DNA from: Botryosphaeria dothidea | Taxonomy: Eukaryota; Ascomycota; Dothideomycetes; Botryosphaeriales; Botryosphaeriaceae | DNA: 64,000 bases | NCBI GenBank assembly: GCA_011503125.2 | Contig: WWBZ02000033.1 | Span: 1 to 64,000 of the forward strand | Reading direction: 5' to 3' | Part shown: piece after piece, positions 9,855 through 23,875 of the stretch | How the letters are laid out: every line of letters begins with the position of its first letter | Numbering within the stretch: the first letter of the stretch is position 1 | Notes under the pieces: generated by a model | Told to the model about the DNA's origin: nothing | Seen by the model: the letters and a program-made list of their open reading frames with translations, nothing else | Database searches by the model: none | Translations under genes and position numbers: made by a program

Positions 9855-12800
9855 TCTACGGTTTCTTTAGTATCTAGTATTATTATTAGCTCGTAGATCT
9901 TTTCTTTAGTTAAACGGTCTATAATAACTAGATAGTATCCGTATTTCTAATTCTTTCTAGTATATAGCGGTAGTTTTTCTATAAAGTCTAGGATTACGTA
10001 GAGCTACTTCTATTAGAGAATAGATAGCGGTTTAAGTAGTTTTTACTTTTACTCTAAGTATAGCTTATAGCGGCGGTAGTAGTAATAGTTCTTATAGAAA
10101 CGAGTAACGTCTTCTCTTTATCTAGCCTACTAGTAGTTTTCTATAAGCTCTCTATATATAGCTTTAGGTTCTAGGTATCTTATAAGTAGTTTTTCGTAGT
10201 AATTTTATAGGAGGCGTAGGCGTAGTAGTTAGTAGTCTAGGATAATAAGCGCGTCTTTTAGCTATACCTAACTATCTTTTACTAAAAAGTTCTAAATATT
10301 TTTCTTATAGCCCTTCCTAATTAAGTAGCTTAGTATACGTCTATCTTTAGTATTAATACTTCTACGGAGATCTTAGATTACTCTATTCTTCTCGTAGGCT
10401 TCGCTAATAAGTATATTAAGGTCTTTTTATCTAGCTTCCTAGGTTTTCTAGGCTTCCTAGGTTTCCTAGATCTAGTTATCTTCCGGCTCTTAAGAGTCTA
10501 ACTTCTTCTTCTCTAAGTTATTAGTAGTAAAGAGAATAGAATTAATAGCGATCTTTATATTAGATTCTAGGTTTAAGTCCCGAAGTAGTTATTAGAACTA
10601 GTATTACTTTCTTAGGTCGTTAATTTCTTACGGTAAGTTCTACGTTCTCCTTATAAGTAAGTCTAGCTTCTCTTTTTATTTACCTAGCCGGTAGAAGATA
10701 ATAAAGTTAAAGGCGGATAGAAATTTAGCCTAGCGGGCTTAGCGGCTAGTTAGCTACTTAGTTATTATAAAATACTTTAGGTTCTTATAATTCGTAAGTA
10801 CCTTAATAGGCTTATCTATAGAAGTACTTATAAGTTCTAGTTCCTAAGTCTTAAAAAAGCGAATAATAGTAAGTAGCTCTTTATCGTAGATTATATAGTT
10901 ATACTTAGTTAAGGATATTTTCTTAGAAAAGTATATAACTAGTTTAAGTACTCCGTCGTGTATCTACGATAGGATACTTATACTAATAAAGTCTAAAGTA
11001 TCCGTTTTAACCTATATTTTCTTTTTAGAATCGAAATATATAAGGATAGGTGCGGAGGTAAATATAGCTTATAGTTAGTTAAAGGCGGCTTATTTCTTAT
11101 TATCCTATATAAACTCCTAGTATTTTATCTTACGTTTTCTATTCCTAGTTATAAATTATTCTCCTTTTATTATCTTAGTAAGGGGGCGTGCTATATAGGA
11201 GAAGTTCTTAATAAAGCGGCGGTAGAAGTTTATAAAGCTAAGGAAGGCTTATATACCCTTAACTAACGTCGGTACCTTCTAGTTAATAATAGTAGAGACT
11301 TTTTCTAGGTCTATTTTAATTCCGTTTATACTAATAATAAGGCCGAGGTACTTAACTAATCTAATATTAAATTCGTATTTATTAAAGTCGAGTTAGAGAC
11401 TACGGTCCTTTAGTCGTTAGAGGACTTTATTAATATTTTTAGCGTATTTATCCTTCTTTTTACTATAGATAAGAATATTATCTAGATACGCTATATAAAA
11501 CTTATCTAGGTATTTAAGTATAGAATTATTAATATAGCTCTAAAAGGTACCTAGCGTATTATAGAGCCTAAAGAGTATAACTAGGTATTCGTACTAACTA
11601 AAGCGAGTATTAAAAGCGGTAAGATACTTATAGCCTTTCTTAATTCGGATCCGGTTAAAGATATAGATAACGTCGAGTTTTATAAAGATCTTAGCCTTAC
11701 TAAGCTAGGTAAGAGTTTTATTAATATATAGAATTAGGTATCGGTTCTTCTTAGTAATAGCGTTTAGGGCTCTATAGTTAATATAGACTCTAAGTTCTTC
11801 TTCTAGCTTTCTAATAATAAGTAGAGATACGATATAGTTCGAAGAGCTAGGGCGAATAAACCCTTTTCCGAGATATTCGTTAATATATTTCTTAACCGCT
11901 TCGTTTTCTTATTAAGATATTAGACGGTAGCTTTTTATATAAGGAGGTTTATAGTTAGGTTTAAGCTTAATTTTATAGTCTTCTTTCTAGTAAGAAGGGA
12001 GTATATCCGCTTCTATCTTATTCTAGAGTTCTTTAATCTAGTAGTATTCCTTCGGCAGCCGGGCAAGGCGTTCTTCTCGTCTATATATTTTCTTTTTATT
12101 TATAAACTTCTAAAAGTCGTCTTCTCTAGTTATAGCTACGCTAATATTTATAGTAGGTTCCGTAGGCGTGTAGTAGTATTCTTTATATCTAGGAAGTAAT
12201 ACTAAGTAGAAGAGTATAGATATAGAATATAGTTAAATATCTAGTTAGGATTTCTCTATCTTCTATTTAGATTGGTATCTAATAGCGTATTTAGTATAAG
12301 GTTTTATAGTAAGATAGCTAGCCTTAAAGTACTAAGGCTTATAAAACTTAACTAACCGCTTATCCTAGTCGATATACGGGTTATAAGTACGTAACTATTC
12401 GTCTCTAAGGATTAGTAGATAGTCTTCTAGGTTAGTAATATAGTAGAGAAGTTATTTCTTATAAGAACTAATATTAATATCGACTAGAGAGGTATAGATA
12501 ATATATTAGAAGAATATTCCGTCTTCTAAAGTTATAGTAATCCGTTTAATAAGAGAAATCTTTATTATCTTATACGCGCGAATAAAGAAGATATTAATAA
12601 GCTTAGCTTAGCTTCTATTATCGATAAGAAAACGTATATTACTACTAGCTACTATAGTATATATAATAAGATAAGTTCTCTTAATTTTATACGCGCGATT
12701 ATCTACTACGAAGTTTAATATCTTTATCTCTTTCTAACTACGACTAGCTAGCTACTCGTCTAGCTTCTTCTACTCTTATAGTCTTAAAAGGCGACTTACT

Positions 12801-13640
12801 CCTAGGACTAGAAGTTTTCTAACTTACTATTAGAGTTAAGTTCCTTAATACTTTAGATATACGCGAACCTAGCGCGGTTATTATTAAGATAGTAGATATT
12901 AAATATAAAGTAGTCTAAGCCTCTATAGCTACGGTAGCGTCCCTACCTTATTATTATAAGGCGTTTCTCGTCTAATAGCTTTAAAGGTTTTAGCTTAGGC
13001 TTATACTATAGTCTAATCTAGTCTCTTAGTTTAGTAGTAGTAGATATACGGCCCTATTAGCTATCTTAGTCTATATTACCGCTTCTAGTTCTATCTTAGC
13101 GACTAAGATTATCTTAAGTAGGTTTCTAGTTATAGATAGGCTTAGTACGATCTCTTTTAGGATTATTACTATTATTTATTCTTTTATTAGAACGGATATT
13201 TATAGACTTAATCTCTTAACGACGATATTCGGCCTTACGAAGAGTTTTAAGTAGCTATTCGAGAGAGGTAAAGGTAAGAGTAGCTACTAAGAGGGCTAAG
13301 CTAATAGAAATACTATTCTATATCTTATCGATCTTTTTTTCTTTAGTTAGATTAGTAAGAGACTAGAGTATATATAGGCGGACGTAGTAGGAGTCTACCG
13401 TCTCTTTCTCGCTTTATCTAGTAAGAATAAGGTTATTAGTAGCTTTTTTCTTTGCGATATCTATTCTATATATCTTTCCTAGCTTTTCTAAGAAATCTAG
13501 GGCTGTCTAGTAGCTACTAATATACGGGCGTATTATAGTAGTAATTAAATTAGTAAGGCGAGAGTAGATATAGCGAATTATTAGCTTCTAATTTTCTTTA
13601 AAGAAGTCCTCTTCGACTTTAAGCTTAAAGATTATATTAG
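9855..13640 (-). mobile_element. Gypsy A, gag to integrase N-terminal half, RIP-mutated
   Basis: This continues the element interrupted at 4,576. The minus-strand reading gives a reverse transcriptase with YLDNILIYSK (RIP form of YLDDILIYSK) near 11,460-11,510, RNase H around 10,700-11,100, integrase N-terminal region around 9,850-10,200, and degenerate gag to 13,640. No long ORF survives; CA and TG are nearly absent. The 5' LTR is not present because LINE L2 joins at 13,641. Together with 3,381-4,576 about 5 kb of element remain. Confidence 0.75.
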
Positions 13641-16600
13641 TAGATAAATTTATTTCTTCCCGATATAGCTTTCTTACGGGTCTATACGGGGCTAGCTATC
13701 TATAGTTATTTTATACGAGAGGGAAAATCTTTTCGCCTAGTAAAAACCCCTCCTCTCTCTCTAGGCATACTATCCTATACTAGTTCTTATTTTTTCTTCT
13801 TACTAGTAGCGGCTACTATAGTAGCTCTATATTTACCTACTAGATCTATCTCTTTAGTTCTTATCCTCGTAGTTATTCGGGTCCTAGTAGTTCTAGTAGT
13901 CCTAGTTATTCTTCTAGTTCCTCTTTCTAGTTATTTTTCTATATTAGTTTTCTTACTAGACTAAATTACTTAAGTAGTCCTAGGCGTAAGAACTAGTCTA
14001 TTACTACTTTAATTTCCTTCTTTATTAAGAGGAGGAAGTAGTAGTCCGTAGTCCCTATCCTTTAGAGTATCTATACTCTACCCTATTAGAAATAGAGGTA
14101 GAAGAGGAGAATATACTTTAGGGTTTATCTATACTAGCCGTATAGATAGGTAGGACTAAGGTGCTCTAGTATCTTACGCCTTAAGAGAAAATTCTTTAGT
14201 CTAATATACTCTATACGTAGTAGGATAGCGAGTATACTCTATAGCTTAAATAGTTCGCTATAGATTTATCTAATTTTTAGGTTCTACTATATACTTTAGG
14301 CTACTAGCTTATCTTATCTTCTCTAGCTAGTAGACTTTATCTATCTCTTCTTCTACTTATTTCTATATACTATACGTAGCTTCGTTCGCTTTAAGAGACT
14401 CTAGTAGATAGAGAGGTAGTAGTTAAGGAGTAAGTTTATCTTTTTTCTAAGTAGAATTCTTCTAGTAGAGCTAGTAGCGCCTCTAGTACTTAGAGTAGCC
14501 CGAGCTATCTATTTAATACTCTAGCAAGTTTCCTCTACTACTATCGCGACTAGGCTATTTCTAGCTTTAATAGCCTAGGCTAGTACTAGTTCGTCTAGGT
14601 ATAGTAAGAGTAGGGAAATCTCTATCTTATACTCTAAGATTTATATATTAGTTAACTTATACGCTCCTAAGATAGTACGTAGGTACTAGTTTTAGATCTT
14701 CTTTAGTAGCTAGATAGTTATTTTTCTCTACCCTAGGATTTCCTCTAGGGTATACTATACTCTATAGCCGTAAATAAGGACTAGTCTTACTACGGCCGTA
14801 TAGATATAACGGGCTTTAGTAAATAAGGCTCCCTAGGTAGACGCCGCGAGTCTAAAGAGAGATATATACTATTTAATTACCTTAGCTTCTATTTCTCTAA
14901 TATAGAGTCTCTATCTAAGCTTATTATCTACGTAGACTTCTAGAATCTTAATTATAGGCTCTAGGCATCTAGTAAATCTAGAGATATAGATCCCTACTAC
15001 TATATTAAATCTCCTTAGTTTTCTTATAAAATAAATAAGGTAATACTTATCGGGCGAGAAAGCTAACCCGTAGGTAGCTACCTAGTACTCGTAAATTTAA
15101 TATACTCCCTCTAGTATTCTATAGTTCTATTCTATAGATCTACTAAAGATTAGAATATTAGTATTATCGACGAATTTAAGGGGGAAAATATTGCCTCTAC
15201 GTAGCTATATAAGTAGATTAAAAGTAAAGAATAGATAGAGTATCGGCGATAGTAAGAATCTCTAGGAAATCCCGGTTAAGGTCTAGATTAGTAGACTAGT
15301 AAAGTCTCCGAAGGATAGCTAAGTAGTACGGTCCTATAGAAAGAATCGGGTAAATCTTTCTATCTATTCTAGGAGTTTTACTATTCTTATATTATAGAGA
15401 AGTCTTCTATAAGATACGTAGTTATATACTTCCGAGATATCTAGGCTAAGAACTAAAGCTACTAGCCCTAAGTCTTATACTTAGATAGTATAGATCTATT
15501 CTATAAGTAGATTAAGAGCTACTACTACGGATCTATTTCTCCTAGCTTCTATCTATATATTAGAGAGTAGGCCGTATACTTTAGTAGCCTAGGAGATTCT
15601 ATCTACTATAATCCTCTTAAATAGCTTTCCTAGCGTATTAAGTAAAGTAATCGGCCTAAATAACTTAGCTTTAGTATAGTCGTCCCTCTATAGTTTTCTA
15701 AGGACTATAGTAATAGAGCTTTTAAACTACCTAGGGTAGTATCTAAGTACGAGATATCTCTAGAAGAGCCTAGTAAGAAGTCCCCTTAGTATCTTAGCGT
15801 ATTACTTTAGGAATCTATTAGTAATCTTATCTAGGCCTAGTACCTTATCTAGGGGAAGCTTCTTAATAGTATAGAGGACCTACTCTTTAGTAAGGTCTTA
15901 GGAAATCTCTACTAGTACTAGATATATATATCTATCTAGATTTAAGAGGTCGGTAGCCCTAGAAGGTAGAAAGAACTAGTTAGTAAGGATTTCTACCTTA
16001 GACTAGTTATCGTAATATAGTTATTTATCTACTCTCTAAAGGGGTAGGAACTAAGATAGGGCTAGAGGTTCTAGTACCCTTATTCTTATCTACTTTAAGA
16101 GCTTCTAGAGTATAGATAGATCCGAAGTAATCTTAGCTACTATTCTACGCTATACTTTTATTCTATCTCTTCTAATCTATCTCTTCTTACTATTAGTAAT
16201 AGTTTAGTATACTATCTAGTCCTTCTTCCTTTCTATAGCCGTCTACTTTCTTCTAGCTACTCTAGTCTAGTATACTAGGTCCGAATACTTCTTTATCTAT
16301 TATATAGAGGCCTAGGGCGAGGGTCTCGCTACTAGAATAGTCTTCTAGATTATTCTTTAGATAGCCTCCTAGAGTAGTATAGTAAAGTAATCTAAGTCTA
16401 CTTTAGTATTAAGAGGGGCTACTTTAAGGTATTTAAGCTTTAATTAGAGTATATTATTAGTTCTCTTTTAGTCTACTTTCTTCTATTAGGGTCTTAGGAG
16501 GCGTAGTTCTACGGAGGTAGAAGAAAAATTAAGTATAGTAAGGATAGGTAGGTAGTTAGAGAATAATTCGAGCTCCTAGCTAACTCTATAGCTAAAGATT

Positions 16601-17022
16601 CTCTTCTCTAGCTATCGTAATATAAAGATAAAATCTAAAGTACTCTCGCTACTACTATCTCGTCTAGTAATAGTACTTCTTAAAAGAGCTAGGTTAAGAT
16701 TAGCTACGGTAGCTATCTTAATTAGATTATCCGCTAAAGTATAGTATATTAGAAAGATTATATCTCTCTAAATAGGATAGTAGAGGTTAAAGTCCCCTAG
16801 GAGAATATACTTTCTTAGTTTTCTAAGAACTTCCGGTAGAAGAGATAGAGTTTCTAGCGCTATACTAGTATAAGAGGCTAGCGGGAGATTATAGTAGTTA
16901 TAGATATAGATTATATATATTTTAGTAATAAGGGATAGTATAATAAGATCTAGTAAATAGACTATTATTTACTAAAAGTCGGAGCTAATAGCCTTACTTA
17001 TAAAGAAGTAGGTTCTTACTAT
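13641..17022 (-). mobile_element. LINE L2, ORF2 part (RIP-mutated)
   Basis: On the minus strand the tail (TAGATAAATTTATTTC on plus) begins at 13,641. The RT C-terminal region follows at about 13,750-15,000 and the RT active site at about 15,130-15,180 (FVDNTNIL, RIP form of FVDDTNIL). Fingers/palm and the endonuclease part extend to 17,022. At 17,023 Gypsy C is inserted; the LINE resumes at 23,876. The two parts give a LINE of about 5.1 kb with ORF1 and ORF2, the usual size for Tad-type elements. No ORF survives. Confidence 0.85.
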
Positions 17023-17434
17023 TATTACGGGTCGAGTTTACGGCGTAGTATCTAGAGGTAGAGAGAAAGATCGGAATAGATATAGTACTCGCTTAGAAAA
17101 GATCCGTGCCGAGAATTACGGTTACGTAGTATACTAAGCCCGTAATCTAGTAGAGAATTACGACTCTAGCCTAGTAATCTAAAAAAGGAATTACCGTAAT
17201 CCCTAGTAATCTATCTCTATATATATATTATACTCTCTTATAATAGATAGAACCTTCGTAGTTAATTCTAATTATTACTTAATACCTATCTTATTTACCT
17301 TCCCTATCTAGCTACGGCTACTATCTTCTTATATAAGTAATATTCTAATAGCGATAGTAAAACCTCTAGACGCTACGCATCTTTCTAACGCCTAAGCCCC
17401 TCGGACTTCCTTATTTCTAAGGCCTAGCGTAATA
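17023..17434 (+). repeat. Gypsy C 5' LTR
   Basis: This 412-bp LTR pairs with 23,464-23,875, the same length with scattered C/T and G/A differences. Confidence 0.9.
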
Positions 17435-20400
17435 CTTTAATTACTACCTTATAGGTATCGAAGATAAGAAAAACCCTCTACGATAAAACTAACTATAATA
17501 ACCTAAACTAAGATTCGCGCCTCGCTCCCTAATAAGGAGGACTAAATAAATAATATTAGACCGATTATCCTTAGTATATCTAACTTAGAAACCCGTACTC
17601 TTATTACGAAGGCCTATACTATAGGCGTCGCCTCCCTATCTCGCGATATTAGTAGACCGCGACTTCTACCGGACGTATCGGAAGATTACGGCTAAGTTCT
17701 TCTAGAGTACTTTATTAGAGAATAAGCCTTCTCTATTAACCGTACTACACGAATTTCTACGCTAACCCCTACTAAAAATACTTCTACTTAGACGTATAAC
17801 TCTAAGTTTAAAGTTAAGGAACTAGATATCTTTAACGGCACCCGAAGTAAGCTAGACGAGTTCCTACGCTAACTAAATACCTACTTTTACCTATTTAGAA
17901 CGGCCTTCTAAAATAATACTTAGAAAATCTTCTTCGCTAGATTATATCTCCGCGGTAACGTAGCCCGATAGTTTAAACTCTACTAAGAAGACTTTAAAAA
18001 GATAGATTAATATAAAGAAATAACTAAGCTCTTCCTTAGCTTTAATATCTTTATAAAAAACCTCTAAGAAACCTTCGAGAATAAGAACTAATACTAAAAC
18101 GCGGTATATCGAATCTAGACCCTTAAGTAAACTAGCTCCGCGGCTATCTATACGATTTAGTTCCGTCTATACGCCTCCCGACTCTAATAGCCTAACCCCG
18201 TTCTAAGAATAATATACTACGAAGGCCTTAAGAATAATATTAAGAATAAATTTACTAGAACTAAACTACCCGAATCCTACTAAGAGGTTACTCGCGTAGC
18301 TATCTAACTCGATACGCGCCTATATAATCGATAACGGGAAATAGAAAGAACGCCTCGGCCTACCGCTAATACTAAATAACTAAGATATACTATCTTTCTA
18401 AGCGACTCTATAGACCTCGATAGTACTAAAATAAGGGGACTTCTATTTTAGAAAGAGAAAGACCGCCGCCGTAAGAAGGATCTCTACCTCCGCTACGGTA
18501 AAAAGAGATACTACGCGCGATAATATAAGAAAACCTCTAACCCTAGAAATATACGCTAAACTATAGCTACTTAGATAGCCGAATCTAAGAACTCTTATTC
18601 TAAATAGTACTAGGCCGACTATACTAACGATAAGTACGAAGTCTACTAAGAAGCTAAAGAATCTAGTAGATACTAGCCTAAGATAAAAAACTAAAAGAGC
18701 CTCTAACCTAAGAGCGGGTAGAGACGTAGTCTTTAGCGCCTCTTTAAGTAACTATAACTACGACCGGTAACTCTATTAGATTATTCTATATCCTACTACT
18801 AGACTAGAAACCTCTAGCTAAATACGCTAAATACTTAGTTATTAATATACTCGCTAACGGACGACGAGTAAGAGTTTTTATTAACTTAGTAGACGGAGGA
18901 AACTATATTAACCCCCGCTTTATAGAAAAATATAATATACGATACCGAGAGAAGAAATATTTCTACGAATTTATTATTATAGATAGCTCGCCTAGTATAT
19001 ATAGAGGAGGACTAATTCTTATAGAAACCTAAGAACTAGTACTATCCCGAGAAAAATACTAAGAAAGAATCTATCTAGATATTATAAAAACCCTAGAATA
19101 CGATATTATTCTAGGGCTCCCCTAGCTCTAGAAATAGAAATCCTATATTAATTAGAAAACTAGAGAAGTAAAGTTTAGGTTTAGAGAAAAGAACGAGGCG
19201 CGGTAGCTATTTAGTACTATAGCGGCGTTAGTATATCTATAGATAACCCGGAGTAAGCTAGTTCGGGTTAGTAAGATCTCTAAAAAAGCTCTTCGAAAAG
19301 AAGTTAAGAACGGTAACCCTACTAGAATATTTTAGATATACGCTACTCTCTAAGAAATTAAGATCGAGATATAATAACCCCTAGAAGTTCGGTAGGTTTA
19401 TAGAGTCGCCTACCTTCCCCGTAGAAAAATCTAGAGACTTTAGAAAACTCCGAAACTTCGAGAACTCCGAGAACGTATAAGATACGACTTAAGATAAGTT
19501 AGTTCCGCTAAACTAGAGAACTCTCTAGACTACGTACCCCTTCGGTATTAATACTTTAATCTTTTTATAGAAAAAACCGAAGAGGATATATTACCTAAAT
19601 ACTAGCCGTAGGATTATAAGATACTTCTAATCCCCGAAATAATACCTAAATTCGGACTTCTATACTCCCTATTAGAAAAAGAACTCTAAGTACTTAAGAA
19701 ATATATTAAAACCTACCTTCGGAAAGAATATATACGGCCCTCGTAGTCCTTAGTAGTATCTTCTATTCTATTTATACCGAAACTAGGAGGTAAACTACGA
19801 CTATATATAGACTACTAAGTCTTAAACGATATTACTATTAAGAACCGGTACCCTCTATCCCGGATTAACGAGCTACGCGACCGCCTACGGAAAGTAAAAT
19901 ACTTTACTAAACTAGATCTCTAAGACGGCTATTATCTAATTAGGATTAAGAAAGAGAAAGAATAGAAAATAGTATAGCGAAGCCGATTCGGACTATTTAA
20001 ATACCTAGTTATATTCTTTAGACTTACGAACGCTTCCGTAACCTTCTAAGCTATAATTAATAATATTCTCCGCGAATACCTAGACGTCTTCTATACCGTA
20101 TATCTTAACGATATCTTAATCTACTCCGAAATACTCGAAGAATACTAAGAATACGTAGAGAAGGTACTAAAGAAGCTATAAGAACGGAAGCTATAGGTTA
20201 AACCCGAAAAATACGCCTTCTATATTTAAGAAGTAGAGTTTTTAGAATTTATTATCCGACCTGGCGAAGTTATAATAAACCCTAAGAAAGTAGACTCTAT
20301 TCTTAACTAGCCTATACTTAAGAACCTTCGAGAAGTATAATTATTTCTAGGCTTTACTAACTTCTACCGGCGATTTATCCGAGATTATACTAAACTCGTA

Positions 20401-23400
20401 GAACTTTTAACCCGGCTTATACGAAAGAATACTCGCTTCGACTAGTAAAATCTATAGAAGAAAGCCTTCGAGCTACTTAAGAAGATCTTTATAAAAGCTC
20501 TAGTTCTAGTACTATTCGATTCCGATAAACTAATATACCTAGAAACTAACGCCTCCGACTATACTATAAGAGTCTATCTTAGCTAATCTAATAATTAAGA
20601 ACGACTTTACCCCGTAGCCTTCTATTCTAGAAAAATAACCCCGGTAGAACTTAACTATAATATCTACGATAAGAAATTACTTACTATCGTTATCGTCTTT
20701 AAAGAATAGAGATACTATCTAGAAGGAGCGAACTTTAAAATAATAGTATATTTCGACTACTAAAACCTAGAAGCCTTTATAACGATAAAAATTCTTAACC
20801 GACGGTAAGTAAGATAGATAGAATAACTAGCCTTATTTAACTTTAAGATAGTATACCGTAAGAGATCCGAAAACGGAAAGGTAGACGTACTTAGCCGAAG
20901 ATACGACTATACTCTTAACCGGCCCGAACTATCTTCCGCACTCTTAAAACGAAATAATAAAGAAAATATTAAACTTAACCGTCCGTAACTAGAACTAGCG
21001 GCAATCCGTCTCTTAGTACTAATTACGCGAAATTAGGTAAGAAGCTAAAATAGGCTAGAATTCTAAAACTAAAAAATCTAAAATAACTAAAGATCGCGAA
21101 ATCCTTAAGAATTACTAAATTAATAAATATATAATCTAGAAGAATTTTAAAATTAAGAAGAATTCTTAAACTAGGAATTACTAAACTAAGTAGGATCTTA
21201 AAATCCGAAGGAAATCCTAAGTACGGACCTTTCTTAAGAAATTAATCCTTTAGAAATTACTTAGAAAGAGTATATTCGAGTAGTCTACGAAAACGATACT
21301 ATAGTATAATAACTTCTAGAGTAAATCCGCGAATACTCCGAGGAAGATTCTAATCTTATACTAAGTCTAGAAGGAACTATCCTCTTTAAGAAGCTAGTCT
21401 ATATATCTTAACGACTTAGGCGATAAATAATTAAGAATATCTATATATCTCTAGCCTACGGCTACCGCGGTATTAACTCTACTACGAAATAAATAGAGCG
21501 ATTATTCTATATACCGTATCTTAGGAAGAAAGTACGCTAGTTTATTATAGAATATAAGAACTACGCCCGAAATAAGGTAGCGCGTTACGCTCTATACGAA
21601 AAACTATAGCTAATTACCCCGCTAAACCGACTATAGAAAGTTATCGCGCTAGACTTTATTACTAAACTACCTAAGTCTAAAGAACTTCTTACTAGTACGC
21701 GTTACGATTCTATTTTAGTAATTACGGATAGACTCTCGAAATAGAGGTACTTTATCTTCTATAAAGAAGCCTTAGGAGTCCCTAAGCTAGTATATATCTT
21801 CCTACGCTATATTCTCGTAAACTACGAAATACTAGAGATAATTATCTTAGATCGAGATACCCGCTTCCGCGTACGATTTTAGTAGACCCTAATAAATAAA
21901 CTCGGAATAAAGTATAAGCTATCTACCGCCTACCACCCTTAGACGGACGAATAAACGAAACGGCTTAATTAAACCTTAGAAGAATACCTACGAAGTTACG
22001 TAAACTACTAATAAAACGACTAGGTAGAATTTCTATCTCTAGCCTAATTTATATATAATAGTATAATTATAGAAATAACCTAAGAAACGCCGTTCTATAT
22101 TAACTACGGTTTCGAACCCCGAGCCTATAGAGAATTTATTCTCTAGAAGAATATAGCGTAGAAAGAAATACTCTAAGTAGAATAACTAAAAGAACTATAC
22201 TAAAGCCTCGCTCGAGATATTAAATTTATTAACTACTATATAGCTATATACTATAACCGAAGGCGCTAAAAGCCGCTACCTCTAGAAGAGGAAGATAAAG
22301 TCTAGCTACTTACTAGAAACCTTAAAACTAACCGACTAAGCCCTAAATTAGATTATAAGAAAATTAGTTTCTTCGAAATTAAATAAAAACTTTTCTCTAT
22401 TATATTTAAACTTAAATTACTAAAGAATATACGCTAAAGTCTAGTCTTCTACGTAGTACTTCTTAAACTAGTACTCTAAAACGCCTAAATACTAGAATAT
22501 CTCGAGAAAGAAATCTAACCCGAAGACGCGTAGAAATAGAATATCGAAAAAATTCTAGATAGTAAAAGGAACTCTAACGGTTAGCTTAAATATCTTATTA
22601 AATAGAAAAACTACGAAGACTTAAAAAATATCTAGAAACCCTTACTAAATCTTAGTTACCTAGAACTTCTTACGAACTTCTACTAATAAAACCTAGATCG
22701 TCTAGCTCTAGAGTATTCTTCTAAAACGTAAAACTAGAAGAAGAATTTAGTAATACCTAAAGCTAATCTACGGAAGCCTACTAGAAGATTACGCTATTAG
22801 TACTCGCTACGTTACTACCGCCTAAACTAGATAACGATACTATCTATACCTTCTCCGTATCTAACTCCTCTAGCGACGCTAAGCCCCGCCGAACTATCTC
22901 GCGCTTACGCTTATTAAGAAAAGACTTCTAACGATCGAGACGCTCTAGGCGGGATAGAGAAGTTAGAATACGCTACTAAGCCGTCTTAAGAATATATTAG
23001 AATATAGCTAACGCCTTATTAGTAGCTATACGCTCTTAGCGAAGACGCTCGCGCTCTTAGTTAACGGAACCTTCTATAGAAGATTAGCTAGGAAGGAATA
23101 AACGAAAAGAAATTTACCTATACTCCCGGGAAGAAACTTCTTATATATCGTAACTACGTCCGCGGCGAATATACTTAGAATAACGAGTAGACGAACCCGA
23201 CTCTCTCGGATCCTTAGAGATTATCTTATACTTCTTACTCTTAGAACGATAATAGCTATAAGATAGTATAACTACTATACCTAAACGATAGATACGGTTA
23301 GCTAAATTCCGACGTTCCCTAGTCTTACGGCTTAATACCTCGGATATTATAAACTATAAGAAAGAGAGAGAATAAGGACTAAGGAAAAATAGGCGCCGAA

Positions 23401-23463
23401 TCCCTTACCTTATATAAATAAATAAGAGACTTTCGGGCCGAAAGTCGCCTAGGAAGAAGATAG

Positions 23464-23875
23464 TATTACGAGTCGAGTTTACGGCGTAGCACCTAGAGGT
23501 AGGAAGGAAGGTCGGAATAGATATAGTACTCGCTTAGAAAAGATCCGTACCGAGGATTACGGTTACGTAGTACGCTAAGCCCGTAATCTAGTAGAGAATT
23601 ACGACTCTAGCCTAGTAATCTAAAAAAGGAATTATCGTAATCCTTAGTAATCTATCTCTATATATATATTATACTCTCTTATAGTAGATAGAACCTCCGT
23701 AGTTAATTCTAATTATTACTTAATACCTATCTTATTTATCTTTTCTACCTAGCTACGGCTACTATCTTCTTATATAAGTAATATTCTAATAGCGGTAGTA
23801 AAACTCCTAGACGCTACGCACCTTTCCGACGCCTAAGCCCCTCGGACTCTCTTATTTCTAAGGCCTAGCGTAATA
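23464..23875 (+). repeat. Gypsy C 3' LTR
   Basis: This 412-bp copy of the 5' LTR is followed by ACTAC, matching the ACTAT before the 5' LTR at four of five positions. Confidence 0.9.

Larger units (their letters stand above)
17023..23875 (+). mobile_element. Gypsy C, complete chromodomain LTR retrotransposon, RIP-killed
   Basis: This 6,853-bp element lies inside LINE L2 with 412-bp LTRs at both ends. LTR ends are TATTACG...CGTAATA, i.e. TGTTACG...CGTAACA with both ends hit by RIP. The flanks ACTAT/ACTAC are an almost perfect 5-bp target duplication. The plus-strand order is the gag zinc knuckle near 18,485-18,530 (cysteines changed to Tyr), protease near 18,880-18,920, RT YLNDILIYSE near 20,090-20,130 (RIP-style form of YLDDILIY), integrase YHP-TDE...RLN-TLEEYLR near 21,930-21,990, and a chromodomain near 22,530-22,640 (EKILDSKR...LKYLIK-KNYED). 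About 800 bp between the chromodomain and the 3' LTR have no recognised content. No reading frame survives. Confidence 0.92.
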